A model generated the notes under the pieces. It saw only the letters and a program-made list of their open reading frames with translations. It was not told the origin of the DNA and made no database searches. A DNA stretch of 64,000 nt, from positions 3,431,001 through 3,495,000 of the forward strand of contig NZ_JAVBIK010000001.1 in the NCBI RefSeq assembly GCF_032193805.1, read 5' to 3'. The position numbers were made by a program, and so were the translations under genes. Positions 51,282 to 60,595 of the stretch are shown in pieces. Each line of letters begins with the position of its first letter. Positions within the stretch are counted from its first letter, which is position 1. This DNA comes from Rhodoferax potami (GTDB lineage Bacteria; Pseudomonadota; Gammaproteobacteria; Burkholderiales; Burkholderiaceae_C).

Positions 51282-53999
51282 GTGACGTCGAACCAATCTG
51301 CTAAAAACACTGATATCGCCTCTCTGGACCGTCTGACTGGCGGAGCCTTTACCGCTGCCACTGCGGGGGAGCGTGCGTCCCGCATTCGTGACTGGTTGTT
51401 GACCCAGCCGGGCCACGAACAGTTGGCCGACGTCTTCAAAGAGCTGAGCGTGAAGGACAAGGGCGCCGCCAAATTGGTGCGAGAAAAGCTCGATGAGGCC
51501 CGTCGTGCCAAAGGTCAGGAAGCACTGGGTGCTGAATGGTCTGCCAAAGCGCAAGCCCTGATCGATACCGCCAAACTCAATATTGCAGACGCCCTTGCTT
51601 GGCAACGTGATGCCGCCAAAGCGGGTGCACCGTTGAGTAAAGAGCCATTGCTCACCCTGAAGGGACAGCTTTCCGAGCGCGTGAAAGGGATCGAAGACCT
51701 GCAACACCAGGTGCAGGTCCAGCGCGAAGCGGCAGTATTGCTGGCTCAGCGTATTGAAGTGCTGTCCACCAAAGCATTGGCAGATGCTCAAACGGCAGTT
51801 GATGCCCTGCGCACCGATGTGCAGCACTGGCAGAGCCAAGCCGAAACCTTGGTTTCCAACAGCAACTGGGTGAGTGTGGATGTCAAGTTCCCGGCTTTGT
51901 TGGATGCGTCCAAAGGCCAGTTGTTGGTGGTGTGGGACGCTTTCCAGGCCGCATTGGCACTCGCCCTGACTGCCGCGCAAGATGCGGCGGCACCTTTGCC
52001 TCCAGTGCCGGTGTGGGCCGACGAGATCCGTGCGCTGCGCGGCGTGCCGGCAGAGGTGGCCCCCAAGATTTCCAAGCCCAAGGTAGATCCCGAGTTGCGC
52101 GCACAAGCGCAAGCTGCGGTCAAGGCAGCGTTGGCCACCGTTGAGCAAGAAGTGGGCGAAGGCCATGGCAAAGCTAGCGCCGGTGCCGCTGCAGGCTTGC
52201 GCAACGCCCTAAAAGAATTCGGCAAACTGATTGATGCCAAGCTTGAAAACCAGGCCCACGCCGCTTTGTCTGCTGCAGGTGAGTTGGAAGGTTGGCAGCG
52301 CTGGCGTGCAGACCAGATTCGTGAGGAGCTGGTGGGCAAGGCTGAAGGCCTGCTCAAGCGCCCCGATGGACAGGCGATCGGTGGCCGCAAGATGCAAGAA
52401 ACCTTGCGCAGTCTTCGTGACCAGTGGAAGCAAACCGACCAAGGCGGTGTGCCCAACCATGCGCTTTGGAAGCGTTTTGACGAAGCCTGCAACGAAGCTT
52501 ACAAGGTGGTGGAGAGCTGGTTGGAAAAGGTCAAGGCGGAGTCTGCCGAGCACCGTGCCCAACGATTAGCGCTTATTGACGAGGTCAAGGCATGGGCTGC
52601 GGCAAACCGCACCGCATTGGATGATGACTGGAAAGGTTTCAATCGCATCCTCTATCAGTTTTCCGACCGTTGGCGCGAAGCTGGCCATGTGGGCGAAAAA
52701 ATGTTTGCGGAGCTGCAACCCTTGTGGAAAGCAGCTTTTGCAGAGGCCGCGGCTCCGCTGGAGGCGGTTCAGGCTCAGAGCCTTGCAGCTCGCCAAGCCA
52801 TGATCGAAGAGGCCAAGCAGCTCGGTGCCATGCCGGTACTGCGGATCGATGCGGTCAAATCCTTGCAGCAACGCTGGCAAGCCCAGGCCCACGCGATCCC
52901 GGTCGATCGCCGCCAAGAGCAAAAGCTGTGGGATGCCTTCCGTAAGCCCATTGACGATGCCTTTAATCGCAAAAGTGCTGACCGTGAAAAAGCGGAAGCT
53001 GCCTTGGGTGCGCGCGACCGCGCGGTGCTTGATGCAGCCAAGGCGTTGGAAGCTGCTAACGCCTCTGGCGATGCAACCGCCATCCGCGCAGCCATGACAG
53101 CGCTCGACGCTGCGCTGCATGGTCAAGCCCAAGCCCAGGCGGATGTGGCCGCGGAAGGCGCCGGTGAACAGGCAGCACAAGGCTTGGTTCAACAAGAAAA
53201 TCCGGTGTCTACCCAGGCGGAATCTGCGTCGGTAGCTATCGAAAGTGTAGCAATGGAAGCAGCTGCTGAAGAAGTTGAGTCCTCGGCCGCCGTAGCGCCT
53301 GTGGTCGCTCCCAAGCCAGCTCCTAAGCCGGTGGTGGCGGTGCGCGGAGACGACCGTCCCGGTATGAAGAAGGAAACGCCTGCAGATCCCCGCGCGTCCA
53401 AATTTGGCGACCGCAAAGATGCAGGGCGCGGTGGGCGTGATGCCGGCAAGCCCGGGTTCGGCGACCGTGCGCCTCGTCGCGATGACCGCGCCGGCATGGG
53501 TGACCGCAACCGTGCGCCCATGAGCAGCGCGCCACGTTTGGGTGACACCGCTTTCCGTGCGCAACGCGAAGCGATGGAAAACGCCCAATTCGCACTCAAA
53601 AAGTTGGCGGCCCAAGCCCACGGCGAAGCCTTGGTGCAGTTGTTGTCTGCGTGGGAAAAGCGCGATGCTGCCCTGTTACCTACGGCTCAAGACTTGGGTG
53701 GCCGTGCCGCGGGTCAGGCCCGTAATGCTTGGGTGAAGGCTGTCAGTGCCTCGGCTGCTGTGAAGTCCGAGGTGGCTTCGCAACACTTGTTGCGCCTGGA
53801 AATGGCAGCGGAGGTGCCGACTCCCGCCGAGCATTTGGATGCCCGACGCGGCATGCAGTTGCAACTGTTGACCCGTCGCAATGACCCCGCACCCGCTCAA
53901 ACCTGGGCTGAAGATACAGCGCAGGTATTGGCAGCAGCGTACGACGCGACACAAGCGCGCCGTTTGCAAAATGTGTTGAAAGTTCTGTTGAAGCGTTAA
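51282..53999 (+). CDS. DUF349-repeat protein
   Basis: About 905 residues, mainly helical and coiled-coil, with repeated DUF349 modules recognisable by LRDQWKQTDQGG, LYQFSDRWREAGHVGEK and LQQRWQAQAHAIPVDRRQEQKLWDAFRKPIDDAF. A low-complexity basic linker near residues 690-745 is rich in Asp-Arg/Gly-Arg (FGDRKDAGRGGRD, APRRDDRAGMGDRN), followed by a helical C-terminal domain. The start is uncertain: GTG 51282 suits the typical TSNQSAKN-type N-terminus; TTG 51246 is also in frame. DUF349 proteins have no firm role; the basic linker suggests nucleic-acid contact (inference). Confidence 0.85.
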   Translation: MTSNQSAKNTDIASLDRLTGGAFTAATAGERASRIRDWLLTQPGHEQLADVFKELSVKDKGAAKLVREKLDEARRAKGQEALGAEWSAKAQALIDTAKLNIADALAWQRDAAKAGAPLSKEPLLTLKGQLSERVKGIEDLQHQVQVQREAAVLLAQRIEVLSTKALADAQTAVDALRTDVQHWQSQAETLVSNSNWVSVDVKFPALLDASKGQLLVVWDAFQAALALALTAAQDAAAPLPPVPVWADEIRALRGVPAEVAPKISKPKVDPELRAQAQAAVKAALATVEQEVGEGHGKASAGAAAGLRNALKEFGKLIDAKLENQAHAALSAAGELEGWQRWRADQIREELVGKAEGLLKRPDGQAIGGRKMQETLRSLRDQWKQTDQGGVPNHALWKRFDEACNEAYKVVESWLEKVKAESAEHRAQRLALIDEVKAWAAANRTALDDDWKGFNRILYQFSDRWREAGHVGEKMFAELQPLWKAAFAEAAAPLEAVQAQSLAARQAMIEEAKQLGAMPVLRIDAVKSLQQRWQAQAHAIPVDRRQEQKLWDAFRKPIDDAFNRKSADREKAEAALGARDRAVLDAAKALEAANASGDATAIRAAMTALDAALHGQAQAQADVAAEGAGEQAAQGLVQQENPVSTQAESASVAIESVAMEAAAEEVESSAAVAPVVAPKPAPKPVVAVRGDDRPGMKKETPADPRASKFGDRKDAGRGGRDAGKPGFGDRAPRRDDRAGMGDRNRAPMSSAPRLGDTAFRAQREAMENAQFALKKLAAQAHGEALVQLLSAWEKRDAALLPTAQDLGGRAAGQARNAWVKAVSASAAVKSEVASQHLLRLEMAAEVPTPAEHLDARRGMQLQLLTRRNDPAPAQTWAEDTAQVLAAAYDATQARRLQNVLKVLLKR

Positions 54000-54006
54000 A
54001 CACGCA

Positions 54007-54038
54007 GCTCCGTGCCGTTTGGCTCTGCGGCACGGAGC
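54007..54038. terminator. Bidirectional hairpin between the DUF349 gene and lpxH
   Basis: A perfect 11-bp stem GCTCCGTGCCG / CGGCACGGAGC with a 10-base loop, in the gap between convergent genes. No T-run, but a very stable hairpin well placed for both. Confidence 0.65.
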
Positions 54039-54057
54039 ACGCTATCAATCTGCCTGA

Positions 54058-54840
54058 TCAGCAGGCGTTGTGCGGGTCGAGGCGGGTCCACATGAGCGAG
54101 TCCGAGATCGGCTGCCGTTCTAGCCTCAGTACCTCTGCTCTGTCACTAGCTTTTCCCTGGATATGCCAGTCGCTCAGGACCCAGCGCTGTGTTCCGTGTT
54201 CCATCTCGTGGGTAGCGGGTTTATGCGTGTGGCCGTGGATGAGGTAGCTTGCGTCGGCGGACGCGAGCGCTTCTTGCGCTACGGAGTGGTCCACATCTGC
54301 GTAGCTGGCCACTTCTTTCTTTTTTTCACTCTGCAATCTGATATCGCTCGCAATCGCCCTGCGTTCTGGTAGCGGGCGCTTGAGAAAGTTGGCTTGCCAG
54401 TCGGCAGACCTTACGGTGCGACGGAAGGCTTGGTAATCCACATCGTCCACACACCAGGCGTCTCCATGGGTCAACACAATCCGGTGAGATGCGAAAGTCA
54501 GCGTAGTCGGGTCGGGCAAGAGCTGAGCTTGTGCCGCAGCAGAAAACGTTTGGCTGAGCAAAAAATCGCGATTGCCGACGATGCAATACACCGGTATCCG
54601 CGCTGCGGTGCTGCGAATAGTCGATACACAGGCGGACTCAAAACTCTGGGCATCCGTGAGGGTGTCATCGCCCACCCAGACTTCGAACAAATCGCCGAGG
54701 ATGAAGAGTGCGTCTGCCTTGGTGTCTCGCATATAGCGGGCCCAAACTGCGTGTGTTTGGAGCTCGCTGGAGTGCAGGTGGAGATCCGAGATGAAATCCA
54801 CCCGCCGCCAGTGGGGCTGTGCAATCAGTTCCACCGGCAT
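54058..54840 (-). CDS. lpxH: UDP-2,3-diacylglucosamine diphosphatase
   Basis: A 260-residue metallophosphoesterase of lipid A synthesis that yields lipid X. Metal-binding motifs: FISDLHLHSSE, ILGDLFEVWVGDD, VGNRDFLLS, THGDAWCVDD and IHGHTHKP. Last gene of a five-gene minus-strand run with ppiB, ppiA, the L,D-transpeptidase and the TPR gene. Confidence 0.96.
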   Translation of the reverse strand: MPVELIAQPHWRRVDFISDLHLHSSELQTHAVWARYMRDTKADALFILGDLFEVWVGDDTLTDAQSFESACVSTIRSTAARIPVYCIVGNRDFLLSQTFSAAAQAQLLPDPTTLTFASHRIVLTHGDAWCVDDVDYQAFRRTVRSADWQANFLKRPLPERRAIASDIRLQSEKKKEVASYADVDHSVAQEALASADASYLIHGHTHKPATHEMEHGTQRWVLSDWHIQGKASDRAEVLRLERQPISDSLMWTRLDPHNAC

Positions 54841-54848
54841 TTTTCCAT

Positions 54849-55355
54849 TTACAGCGCCACGGCTTTTTCGATGATCACATCCTCTTTCGGCACGTCATCA
54901 TGGAAGCCTTTTTTGCCGGTCTTGACGGCCTTGATTTTGTCAACCACTTCAGAGCCGGCGATCACTTTGCCGAACACAGCGTAGCCCCAGCCTTGCATGC
55001 TGGGTGCGGTGTGGTTCAGGAAGCCGTTATCCGCGACGTTAATAAAGAACTGTGCAGTCGCAGAGTGCGGGTCGCCAGTGCGTGCCATAGCCAGGGTGTA
55101 CGTCGAATTCTTCAAGCCATTGTTGGCTTCATTTTCGATAGGAGCGTCGGTTGGCTTCTGGGCCATTCCCGGCTCCATGCCGCCCCCCTGGATCATGAAG
55201 CCCGGAATCACGCGGTGGAAAATTGTGTTGTTGTAGTGGCCTTTGTTCACATACGCCAGAAAGTTGGCGCTGGACTTGGGGGCTTTCTCTTGGTCCAGCT
55301 CGATGGTGATAACGCCGTAGCCGGTGATGTGGAGTTCGACTTGAGGATTGCTCAT
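54849..55355 (-). CDS. ppiB: Cyclophilin-type peptidyl-prolyl isomerase, cytoplasmic
   Basis: A 168-residue cyclophilin without signal peptide. Active-site motifs: [33 protein letters not shown] and [11 protein letters not shown]. It speeds proline isomerisation during folding. Three bases after the exported paralogue ppiA, suggesting local duplication with retargeting. Confidence 0.95.
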   Translation of the reverse strand: MSNPQVELHITGYGVITIELDQEKAPKSSANFLAYVNKGHYNNTIFHRVIPGFMIQGGGMEPGMAQKPTDAPIENEANNGLKNSTYTLAMARTGDPHSATAQFFINVADNGFLNHTAPSMQGWGYAVFGKVIAGSEVVDKIKAVKTGKKGFHDDVPKEDVIIEKAVAL

Positions 55356-55358
55356 GAT

Positions 55359-55940
55359 TTAAGGGGCCAAAGTGGCCGAGTTGATAACGACAGGGGTTTG
55401 TGGCACATCTTGATACATGCCTGCATTGGTGGTCGGAACACCACGAATTTTGTCAATCACATCCATGCCCTGGACGACTTTGCCGAAAACAGCATAGCCA
55501 TGGCCATCAGGGCGAGGTGCATTCAGGTTTTGATTGTCCACCACATTGATAAAGAACTGCGCGGTCGCGCTTTGCGGGTTGGCAGTGCGTGCCATCGCGA
55601 TAGTGCCCCGGTCATTCTTCAAACCGTTGTTGGCTTCCAAGGGAATCGGCTCCCGGGTCGTTTTTTGCTGCATATTGGGCGTGAAGCCGCCGCCCTGCAC
55701 CATGAAATTGGGGATGACGCGGTGAAAGATAGTGCCGTTGTAATGCTTGTCTTTCACATACCGCAGAAAGTTTTCGACGGTCTTGGGTGACTTGTCTGGA
55801 TAAACCTCCACCGTGAAATTGCCTTGGGTCGTTTGAAACACGACTTTAGGGGCAACATCTTGAGCCACCGCTGCTTGTTGCAAGAGCAGGGCGGTGCAAA
55901 CGGTCAGGGCTTTGAATCCTCGTTGAATCCATACGTGCAT
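55359..55940 (-). CDS. ppiA: Cyclophilin-type peptidyl-prolyl isomerase, periplasmic
   Basis: A 193-residue cyclophilin with a signal peptide ending AAVAQ. Active-site motifs: [33 protein letters not shown] and [14 protein letters not shown] 55940 shares its first base with the stop of the L,D-transpeptidase gene (TGATG), so the two are coupled. Confidence 0.94.
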   Translation of the reverse strand: MHVWIQRGFKALTVCTALLLQQAAVAQDVAPKVVFQTTQGNFTVEVYPDKSPKTVENFLRYVKDKHYNGTIFHRVIPNFMVQGGGFTPNMQQKTTREPIPLEANNGLKNDRGTIAMARTANPQSATAQFFINVVDNQNLNAPRPDGHGYAVFGKVVQGMDVIDKIRGVPTTNAGMYQDVPQTPVVINSATLAP

Positions 55941-57283
55941 CACAGTACTCCTTCGTAAAAAATTTTCCATTGACCATTCTGGTAGCTCCAGTACTGCCGC
56001 TTTGTCCAGCCAATACGGGAGCCTTCGGCCACCTCGCCGAAGGTGGTCACCATGGTTTCGTTGCTATCAATCCAGTGGAGGTAAGAGACATCCTTCAGCT
56101 GGATCGTTCTTCCCCTGATTTTTTCCATCTCTCCGCGCAACAAAGGAGTCCATTGCTGGAGCGTTTTCCCGTTGCTGTTGAAGTCCGGGGTGTAGAAACT
56201 CAGCACCTGCTGCACATTACCGCCAGTTTTTGCATTGCGCCAGGCGAGAAGGGCACTTTCAAATCCCTTCGCGGCGTTTTTCGCGTTCACTGCCGGCACC
56301 CATTGCAGTTGCGGCGCGATGACGACCGGTGTTGCCCGGATCGCGACTGTTTTGATGATGCGCTCCAAGTCCGGATTGGCAAGGACGATACAGCCATCCG
56401 TTGCCAGAGGTGCACGGGCGAACTGAGTGGGCGGGGTTCCATGCAGCCAGATGCCACTGCCGGTTTTCCCGCGTTTCGTATCCAAAACATTCGGATAGTT
56501 GATGGGGAGGGCACCGGACCCGTAAAAGTCTTTAAGTGTCTTGGGGTCCAAATTGCTGGTGATGTAGTAGACGCCCAAAGGCGTTCTCTGGTCACCCTCT
56601 ACGGCTTTGGAGATTCCCGCTTTTCCGACGGAAATGTAATAGTCCGCAATCAGCGTTAAGCCGTTTCCTGAGTTCTCAAACAAATACAAGCGTGACCGGG
56701 AGGCGTCGACTGCAATCGCGTGGCGGGTGGTCGGGGCGAGTTGCAGAAACTGCGCAGGAACCATGCCTGTCGGTGGCCGCTCTTTCAGCGCCTTCACCCG
56801 CTTGCTGGATTCCTCACGCAGTTCCTTGAGCGCTTCGCTCGCGCTTTTGGCCATCGCAGGCGGAACGTCGCCCAGTGTGGTCACCTGCCGTACCCGTGAG
56901 GCCAGCAGGTCGCCGTAGACCAGTTGTGCAAGCTGGAAGGTGGGGAAGTCAGCCGCAAGGCGTTCTGCTTTAAGAAGGGCAGACCGATTTTCACCCCGCC
57001 CAATGAGGCCGTAGACCTCAATCAGCCGGGCTTCTGCAGCACCAGTGTCGTCCTTGGCAGGATTTTTCGAAGCTGGGCTAACTGCCGGTTTTTGAGCCGG
57101 AATAGTCTTAACAGGATTTGCCGATGCATCGCCTGGATACAAACCCAGTCCTGCGGCAAACAACGGGAGGGTCCACAGAAAGGCACGGATATGGAGCACA
57201 TTGGATTTCAATGTGCGCAAAAGGCTATCGAACACGTTCCGACAGTGCTCCGACGCCTCAGTTGCCAACAGATTCGCGAACAA
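55940..57283 (-). CDS. L,D-transpeptidase with NTF2-like C-terminal domain
   Basis: Up to 447 residues. An N-terminal hydrophobic segment (HIRAFLWTLPLFAAGLGLYP) exports it; a YkuD catalytic domain spans about 190-330 with WLHGTPPTQFARAPLATDGC, where the catalytic Cys is preceded by Thr-Asp rather than the usual Ser-His/x-Gly pattern. The last 110 residues form an NTF2/SnoaL-like domain (LLAWRNAKTGGNVQQVLSFY, YWSYQNGQWKIFYEGV). It likely makes 3-3 cross-links or attaches proteins to peptidoglycan. The listed start is a TTG overlapping the upstream gene by 26 bases; GTG codons near 57235 or in VLHIRAF are alternatives. Confidence 0.85.
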   Translation of the reverse strand: MFANLLATEASEHCRNVFDSLLRTLKSNVLHIRAFLWTLPLFAAGLGLYPGDASANPVKTIPAQKPAVSPASKNPAKDDTGAAEARLIEVYGLIGRGENRSALLKAERLAADFPTFQLAQLVYGDLLASRVRQVTTLGDVPPAMAKSASEALKELREESSKRVKALKERPPTGMVPAQFLQLAPTTRHAIAVDASRSRLYLFENSGNGLTLIADYYISVGKAGISKAVEGDQRTPLGVYYITSNLDPKTLKDFYGSGALPINYPNVLDTKRGKTGSGIWLHGTPPTQFARAPLATDGCIVLANPDLERIIKTVAIRATPVVIAPQLQWVPAVNAKNAAKGFESALLAWRNAKTGGNVQQVLSFYTPDFNSNGKTLQQWTPLLRGEMEKIRGRTIQLKDVSYLHWIDSNETMVTTFGEVAEGSRIGWTKRQYWSYQNGQWKIFYEGVL

Positions 57284-58334
57284 TCAGCCAGCGATCACCA
57301 GTTTTGGTGAGCTCCAGAACTTTCCGGCTGGACACTGCCAGCTCGTTGGCTTTGTAATCTTGGCGAAATTTCGCGGTCGCCTTCGAGCCGTTAACAGTGA
57401 TGTTGAGGTTGCTGACTGTCACGGAGATCTTTGACTTTCCGGTAATGCGTTGGCGACGCTCTTCTTCCCAGGCAGACCGCTTCACACCACCTGGTGTATC
57501 GAAGTCCCGTCCGTAGGCTGACAAGTAGCCTTTCATATCGCGGGCAGCCCACGCTTTCGCCCAATTCCGTACCGCAGTTTCGACGTCTTTGCGTACATCG
57601 GCACCTGACGCTGGTTCGGCTTTAGGTTGGGTAGCAGGGGCGGCTGCCGCTGTTGCCGTCTGCGCCGGTGTTGCGTTCGCTGCCGGCATGGCGGGGGTTG
57701 CGGGCTTGCTGGCTACAGGCTCTGGGGCCGGCTTTGCCGGCGCTGCCACGGTTGGAGGCGCCGCGGGTGCCGGGGTAGACAGTGTTGACGCCGGACGCTG
57801 GCCTTTGGATGTGGCCGGATTAAACAGCTCGCGGATTAGAGCGAGCTTTGGTGGCACCGCTGCGTTGTTCGCATCGAGTTGCAATGCCTTTCCGTAGGCT
57901 TGGCTAGCCAACTTGGCATACACATCCCCCAAGTTCTCGTGGGCCGTGGTGTAGCTGGGGTTGGTGCGGATCGCCATCTCAAGGGCTGTACGCGCTTTGT
58001 CAAATTGACTTTGACCGGCGTACAGGACCGCCAGGTTGTTATAGGGCTCCGGGAGCTCAGGATAGTCTTCAGTTAACCGTGTGAAGGTTGCGATCGCTTC
58101 GGTGTTTTTGCCGGAATCACGTTGGATCACGCCCTTCAGGAAGCGCATTTGTGGGTCACGGGGTTTGGCTGCAAGATACTGATCCGCCTTGGCCATGGCC
58201 TCCGGGAGCTTTCCATTGCGCACCAGTTGCGCAACATCTGCGTAGTCGTCGGCATGGGCTACTCCAAACGACAAGGTAGCGGCCAGTGCAACCCAGCGGA
58301 TTGCGGAAAAAAGCGGGGATGGGGCTTGCTTCAT
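57258..58334 (-). CDS. Exported TPR protein with NTF2-like C-terminal domain
   Basis: A 358-residue protein with a signal peptide (ending VAHA). Residues about 30-160 hold TPR repeats (AMAKADQYLAAKPRDPQMRF, EAIATFTRLTEDYPELPEPY, ALEMAIRTNPSYTTAHENLG). A long Pro/Ala linker follows (about 175-235), then an NTF2/SnoaL-like domain (VRNWAKAWAARDMKGYLSAY, KTGDRWLIVRE) resembling that of the adjacent L,D-transpeptidase. Probably a periplasmic partner of that enzyme (inference). A TATAAT box lies upstream on the same strand. Confidence 0.85.
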   Translation of the reverse strand: MKQAPSPLFSAIRWVALAATLSFGVAHADDYADVAQLVRNGKLPEAMAKADQYLAAKPRDPQMRFLKGVIQRDSGKNTEAIATFTRLTEDYPELPEPYNNLAVLYAGQSQFDKARTALEMAIRTNPSYTTAHENLGDVYAKLASQAYGKALQLDANNAAVPPKLALIRELFNPATSKGQRPASTLSTPAPAAPPTVAAPAKPAPEPVASKPATPAMPAANATPAQTATAAAAPATQPKAEPASGADVRKDVETAVRNWAKAWAARDMKGYLSAYGRDFDTPGGVKRSAWEEERRQRITGKSKISVTVSNLNITVNGSKATAKFRQDYKANELAVSSRKVLELTKTGDRWLIVRESVGN

Positions 58335-58393
58335 AGTGCCTTTGAAAACTTGCTCGGTGAGTCACCCTCGGCGCAGGGCTTTATACTGGGGGC

Positions 58394-58399
58394 ATTATA
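58394..58399 (-). promoter_or_regulatory. -10 element (TATAAT) upstream of the TPR/L,D-transpeptidase operon
   Basis: A perfect TATAAT on the minus strand 60 bp before the TPR gene start. No good -35 was seen. Confidence 0.4.
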
Positions 58400-58452
58400 G
58401 CCGAGGGGTTAGCGTGCAGCCCCGAGGACATCCCCCCCGATTTGATTGTTTG

Positions 58453-58500
58453 CGAGCCCTCTTTGCGTCCTTTTGTGATGTAGCGGGCTCGTTGTTTTTG
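58453..58500 (+). promoter_or_regulatory. Terminator-like hairpin in the cysS leader
   Basis: CGAGCCC and GGGCTCG (58453-58459, 58485-58491) are separated by 25 bases and followed by TTGTTTTTG, 20 bp before the cysS ATG. Could be a weak attenuator or chance. No T-box features seen. Confidence 0.35.
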
Positions 58501-58520
58501 TGTTCAGGTTTTTGATACCC

Positions 58521-59897
58521 ATGAGTTTGCGCATTTTCAACACGCTTACGCGTTCGTTGCAACCCTTCACTCCTCTTGAGCCCGGTCACGTGCGCATGTA
58601 TGTCTGTGGCATGACGATTTATGACCTGTGTCACATCGGCCACGCACGAATGATGATGGCTTTTGATGTGGTTCAGCGGTGGCTGAAGGCCAGCGATTTG
58701 AAGGTGACCTATGTGCGGAACATCACTGATATCGATGACAAGATCATCAGGCGTGCTCTGGAGCGCGGCATCACGATCCGCCAGTTGACCGATGAAATGA
58801 TCGAGGCCATGCATGCCGACATCGGCGCGCTGCGCATTGAGGCGCCTACGGTGGAGCCTCGCGCCACTGAATATGTGCCGCAAATGCTGTCGCTGATTGG
58901 TGAGCTGGAGGCCAAGGGCTTGGCTTACCGATCGGGCAATGGCGATATGAATTACTCCGTCCGCAAGTTTGAAGGCTACGGGAAGTTGTCCGGCAAGTCT
59001 CTGGATGAGCTGCGCGCCGGCGAGCGAGTAGCAGTTCAAGACGGAAAGGAAGACCCCTTGGACTTTGTGCTCTGGAAGTCTGCTAAACCCGAGGAGCCAC
59101 CTGAGGCGAAGTGGGATAGTACTTTTGGTTCAGGCCGACCCGGTTGGCATATTGAATGCTCGGCCATGAGCTGCGCCACGTTGGGAAAGACCTTTGATAT
59201 TCACGGTGGCGGCGCGGACTTGCAGTTCCCCCACCACGAAAATGAAATTGCCCAAAGTGAAGGCGCCCACGGCCAGCCGCTGGCGCAGTTTTGGATGCAT
59301 AACGGCTTTGTGCGCGTGGACAACGAAAAGATGAGCAAGTCGCTCGGAAACTTCTTCACCATCCGCGACGTACTGAAGCAGTACGACGCTGAAACCGTTC
59401 GCTTTTTCATCGTGCGGGCCCACTACCGCAGTGCCCTGAACTACAGCGACGCGCATTTGGATGATGCCCGCCAGGCACTCAAACGCCTGTATACCGCACT
59501 GACGGTCGCGGCGCCGTTGGACCTGGCCATTGATTGGGCCAACCCCTTCGCGGCCCGTTTCAAGGCTGCGATGGACGAGGATTTTGGGACCCCTGAAGCC
59601 ATTGCTGTGCTTTTTGATCTGGCGGGCGAGGTCAACCGTACACGCTCGGTGGAGAGTGCTTCGCTCCTCAAGGCCTTGGGCGGCTGCATCGGCCTGCTGC
59701 AAGCGGACGCGAAGGCGTACTTGCAATCCGGAGCAGGGCTGGACGAAGCGACCATTGCGCAGCGTATTGCTGAGCGCGCCGCGGCGAAAGCCGCCAAGGA
59801 CTTTGCGTTGGCAGACACGATCCGCAAAGAACTGCTCGCCCGGGGCATTCTGCTGAAGGACTCCGCCGCAGGGACGACCTGGGAGGCGGCAGAGTAA
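58521..59897 (+). CDS. cysS: Cysteinyl-tRNA synthetase
   Basis: A 458-residue class-I synthetase. The zinc/HIGH region reads [20 protein letters not shown] near residues 28-47, [10 protein letters not shown] follows, and [10 protein letters not shown] sits near 270. It charges tRNA-Cys. ATG 58521 begins [11 protein letters not shown], the family start. The stop TAA shares a base with the next ATG (TAATG). Confidence 0.97.
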   Translation: MSLRIFNTLTRSLQPFTPLEPGHVRMYVCGMTIYDLCHIGHARMMMAFDVVQRWLKASDLKVTYVRNITDIDDKIIRRALERGITIRQLTDEMIEAMHADIGALRIEAPTVEPRATEYVPQMLSLIGELEAKGLAYRSGNGDMNYSVRKFEGYGKLSGKSLDELRAGERVAVQDGKEDPLDFVLWKSAKPEEPPEAKWDSTFGSGRPGWHIECSAMSCATLGKTFDIHGGGADLQFPHHENEIAQSEGAHGQPLAQFWMHNGFVRVDNEKMSKSLGNFFTIRDVLKQYDAETVRFFIVRAHYRSALNYSDAHLDDARQALKRLYTALTVAAPLDLAIDWANPFAARFKAAMDEDFGTPEAIAVLFDLAGEVNRTRSVESASLLKALGGCIGLLQADAKAYLQSGAGLDEATIAQRIAERAAAKAAKDFALADTIRKELLARGILLKDSAAGTTWEAAE

Positions 59898-60550
59898 TGG
59901 CGGTTGGAATTCCTGCGACTGCCGAAGCAGTCATTACCCCTTATTTTTGGGAAGAGGCCTGCAAACATCTGATGAAAAAGGATCGGGTGATGAAGCGCCT
60001 GATCCCGCAATTCGGGGATGCGTGCCTCCAAACCCGGGGCGACGCCTTTGTGACCTTGGCGCGCAGCATCATCGGTCAGCAGATTTCGGTGAAAGCCGCC
60101 CAAACGGTGTGGGACCGGTTTAGCCTGTTGCCCAAGAAGCTGACGCCCGCCAATGTCTTGAAGCTCAAGGTGGATGACATGCGCGCAGCTGGCCTCAGTG
60201 CCCGCAAGGTCGAATATCTGGTGGACCTGGCTTTGAACTTTGACAATGGTGCCTTGCACGTCAAAGATTGGGACAGCATGGACGATGAAGAAATCATCGC
60301 AGAGCTGGTATCCATACGCGGTATAGGCCGCTGGACGGCAGAGATGTTCATGATTTTCCACCTCATGCGTCCCAATGTGCTGCCATTGGATGATGCCGGT
60401 TTGATCACCGGCATCAGCCAGAACTATTTTTCGGGTGATGTGGTGAGCCGCAGTGATGCACGCGAAGTCGCGGCAGCCTGGGCGCCATATTGCAGTGTTG
60501 CAACTTGGTATATTTGGCGGTCTCTCGACCCCTTACCGGTCGCGTACTAA
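59897..60550 (+). CDS. DNA-3-methyladenine glycosylase II-type (HhH-GPD)
   Basis: A 217-residue HhH-GPD base excision glycosylase related to AlkA. The helix-hairpin-helix is LVSIRGIGRWTAEMFMIF and the catalytic Asp is in LPLDDAGLITG. It removes alkylated bases. No 4Fe-4S Cys cluster, unlike Nth. Coupled to cysS by a one-base overlap. Confidence 0.93.
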   Translation: MAVGIPATAEAVITPYFWEEACKHLMKKDRVMKRLIPQFGDACLQTRGDAFVTLARSIIGQQISVKAAQTVWDRFSLLPKKLTPANVLKLKVDDMRAAGLSARKVEYLVDLALNFDNGALHVKDWDSMDDEEIIAELVSIRGIGRWTAEMFMIFHLMRPNVLPLDDAGLITGISQNYFSGDVVSRSDAREVAAAWAPYCSVATWYIWRSLDPLPVAY

Positions 60551-60595
60551 CGGGTGGAGCGCTTGGGCGCTCGTACCGCAAGAAGGAGAAAAACG

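Noticed and set aside
50959..51285. 108-codon frame ending as GTGA on the DUF349 start
   Set aside because: Starts at TTG without ribosome binding site; Cys/Pro/Phe-rich composition unlike local proteins; kept only as a note.
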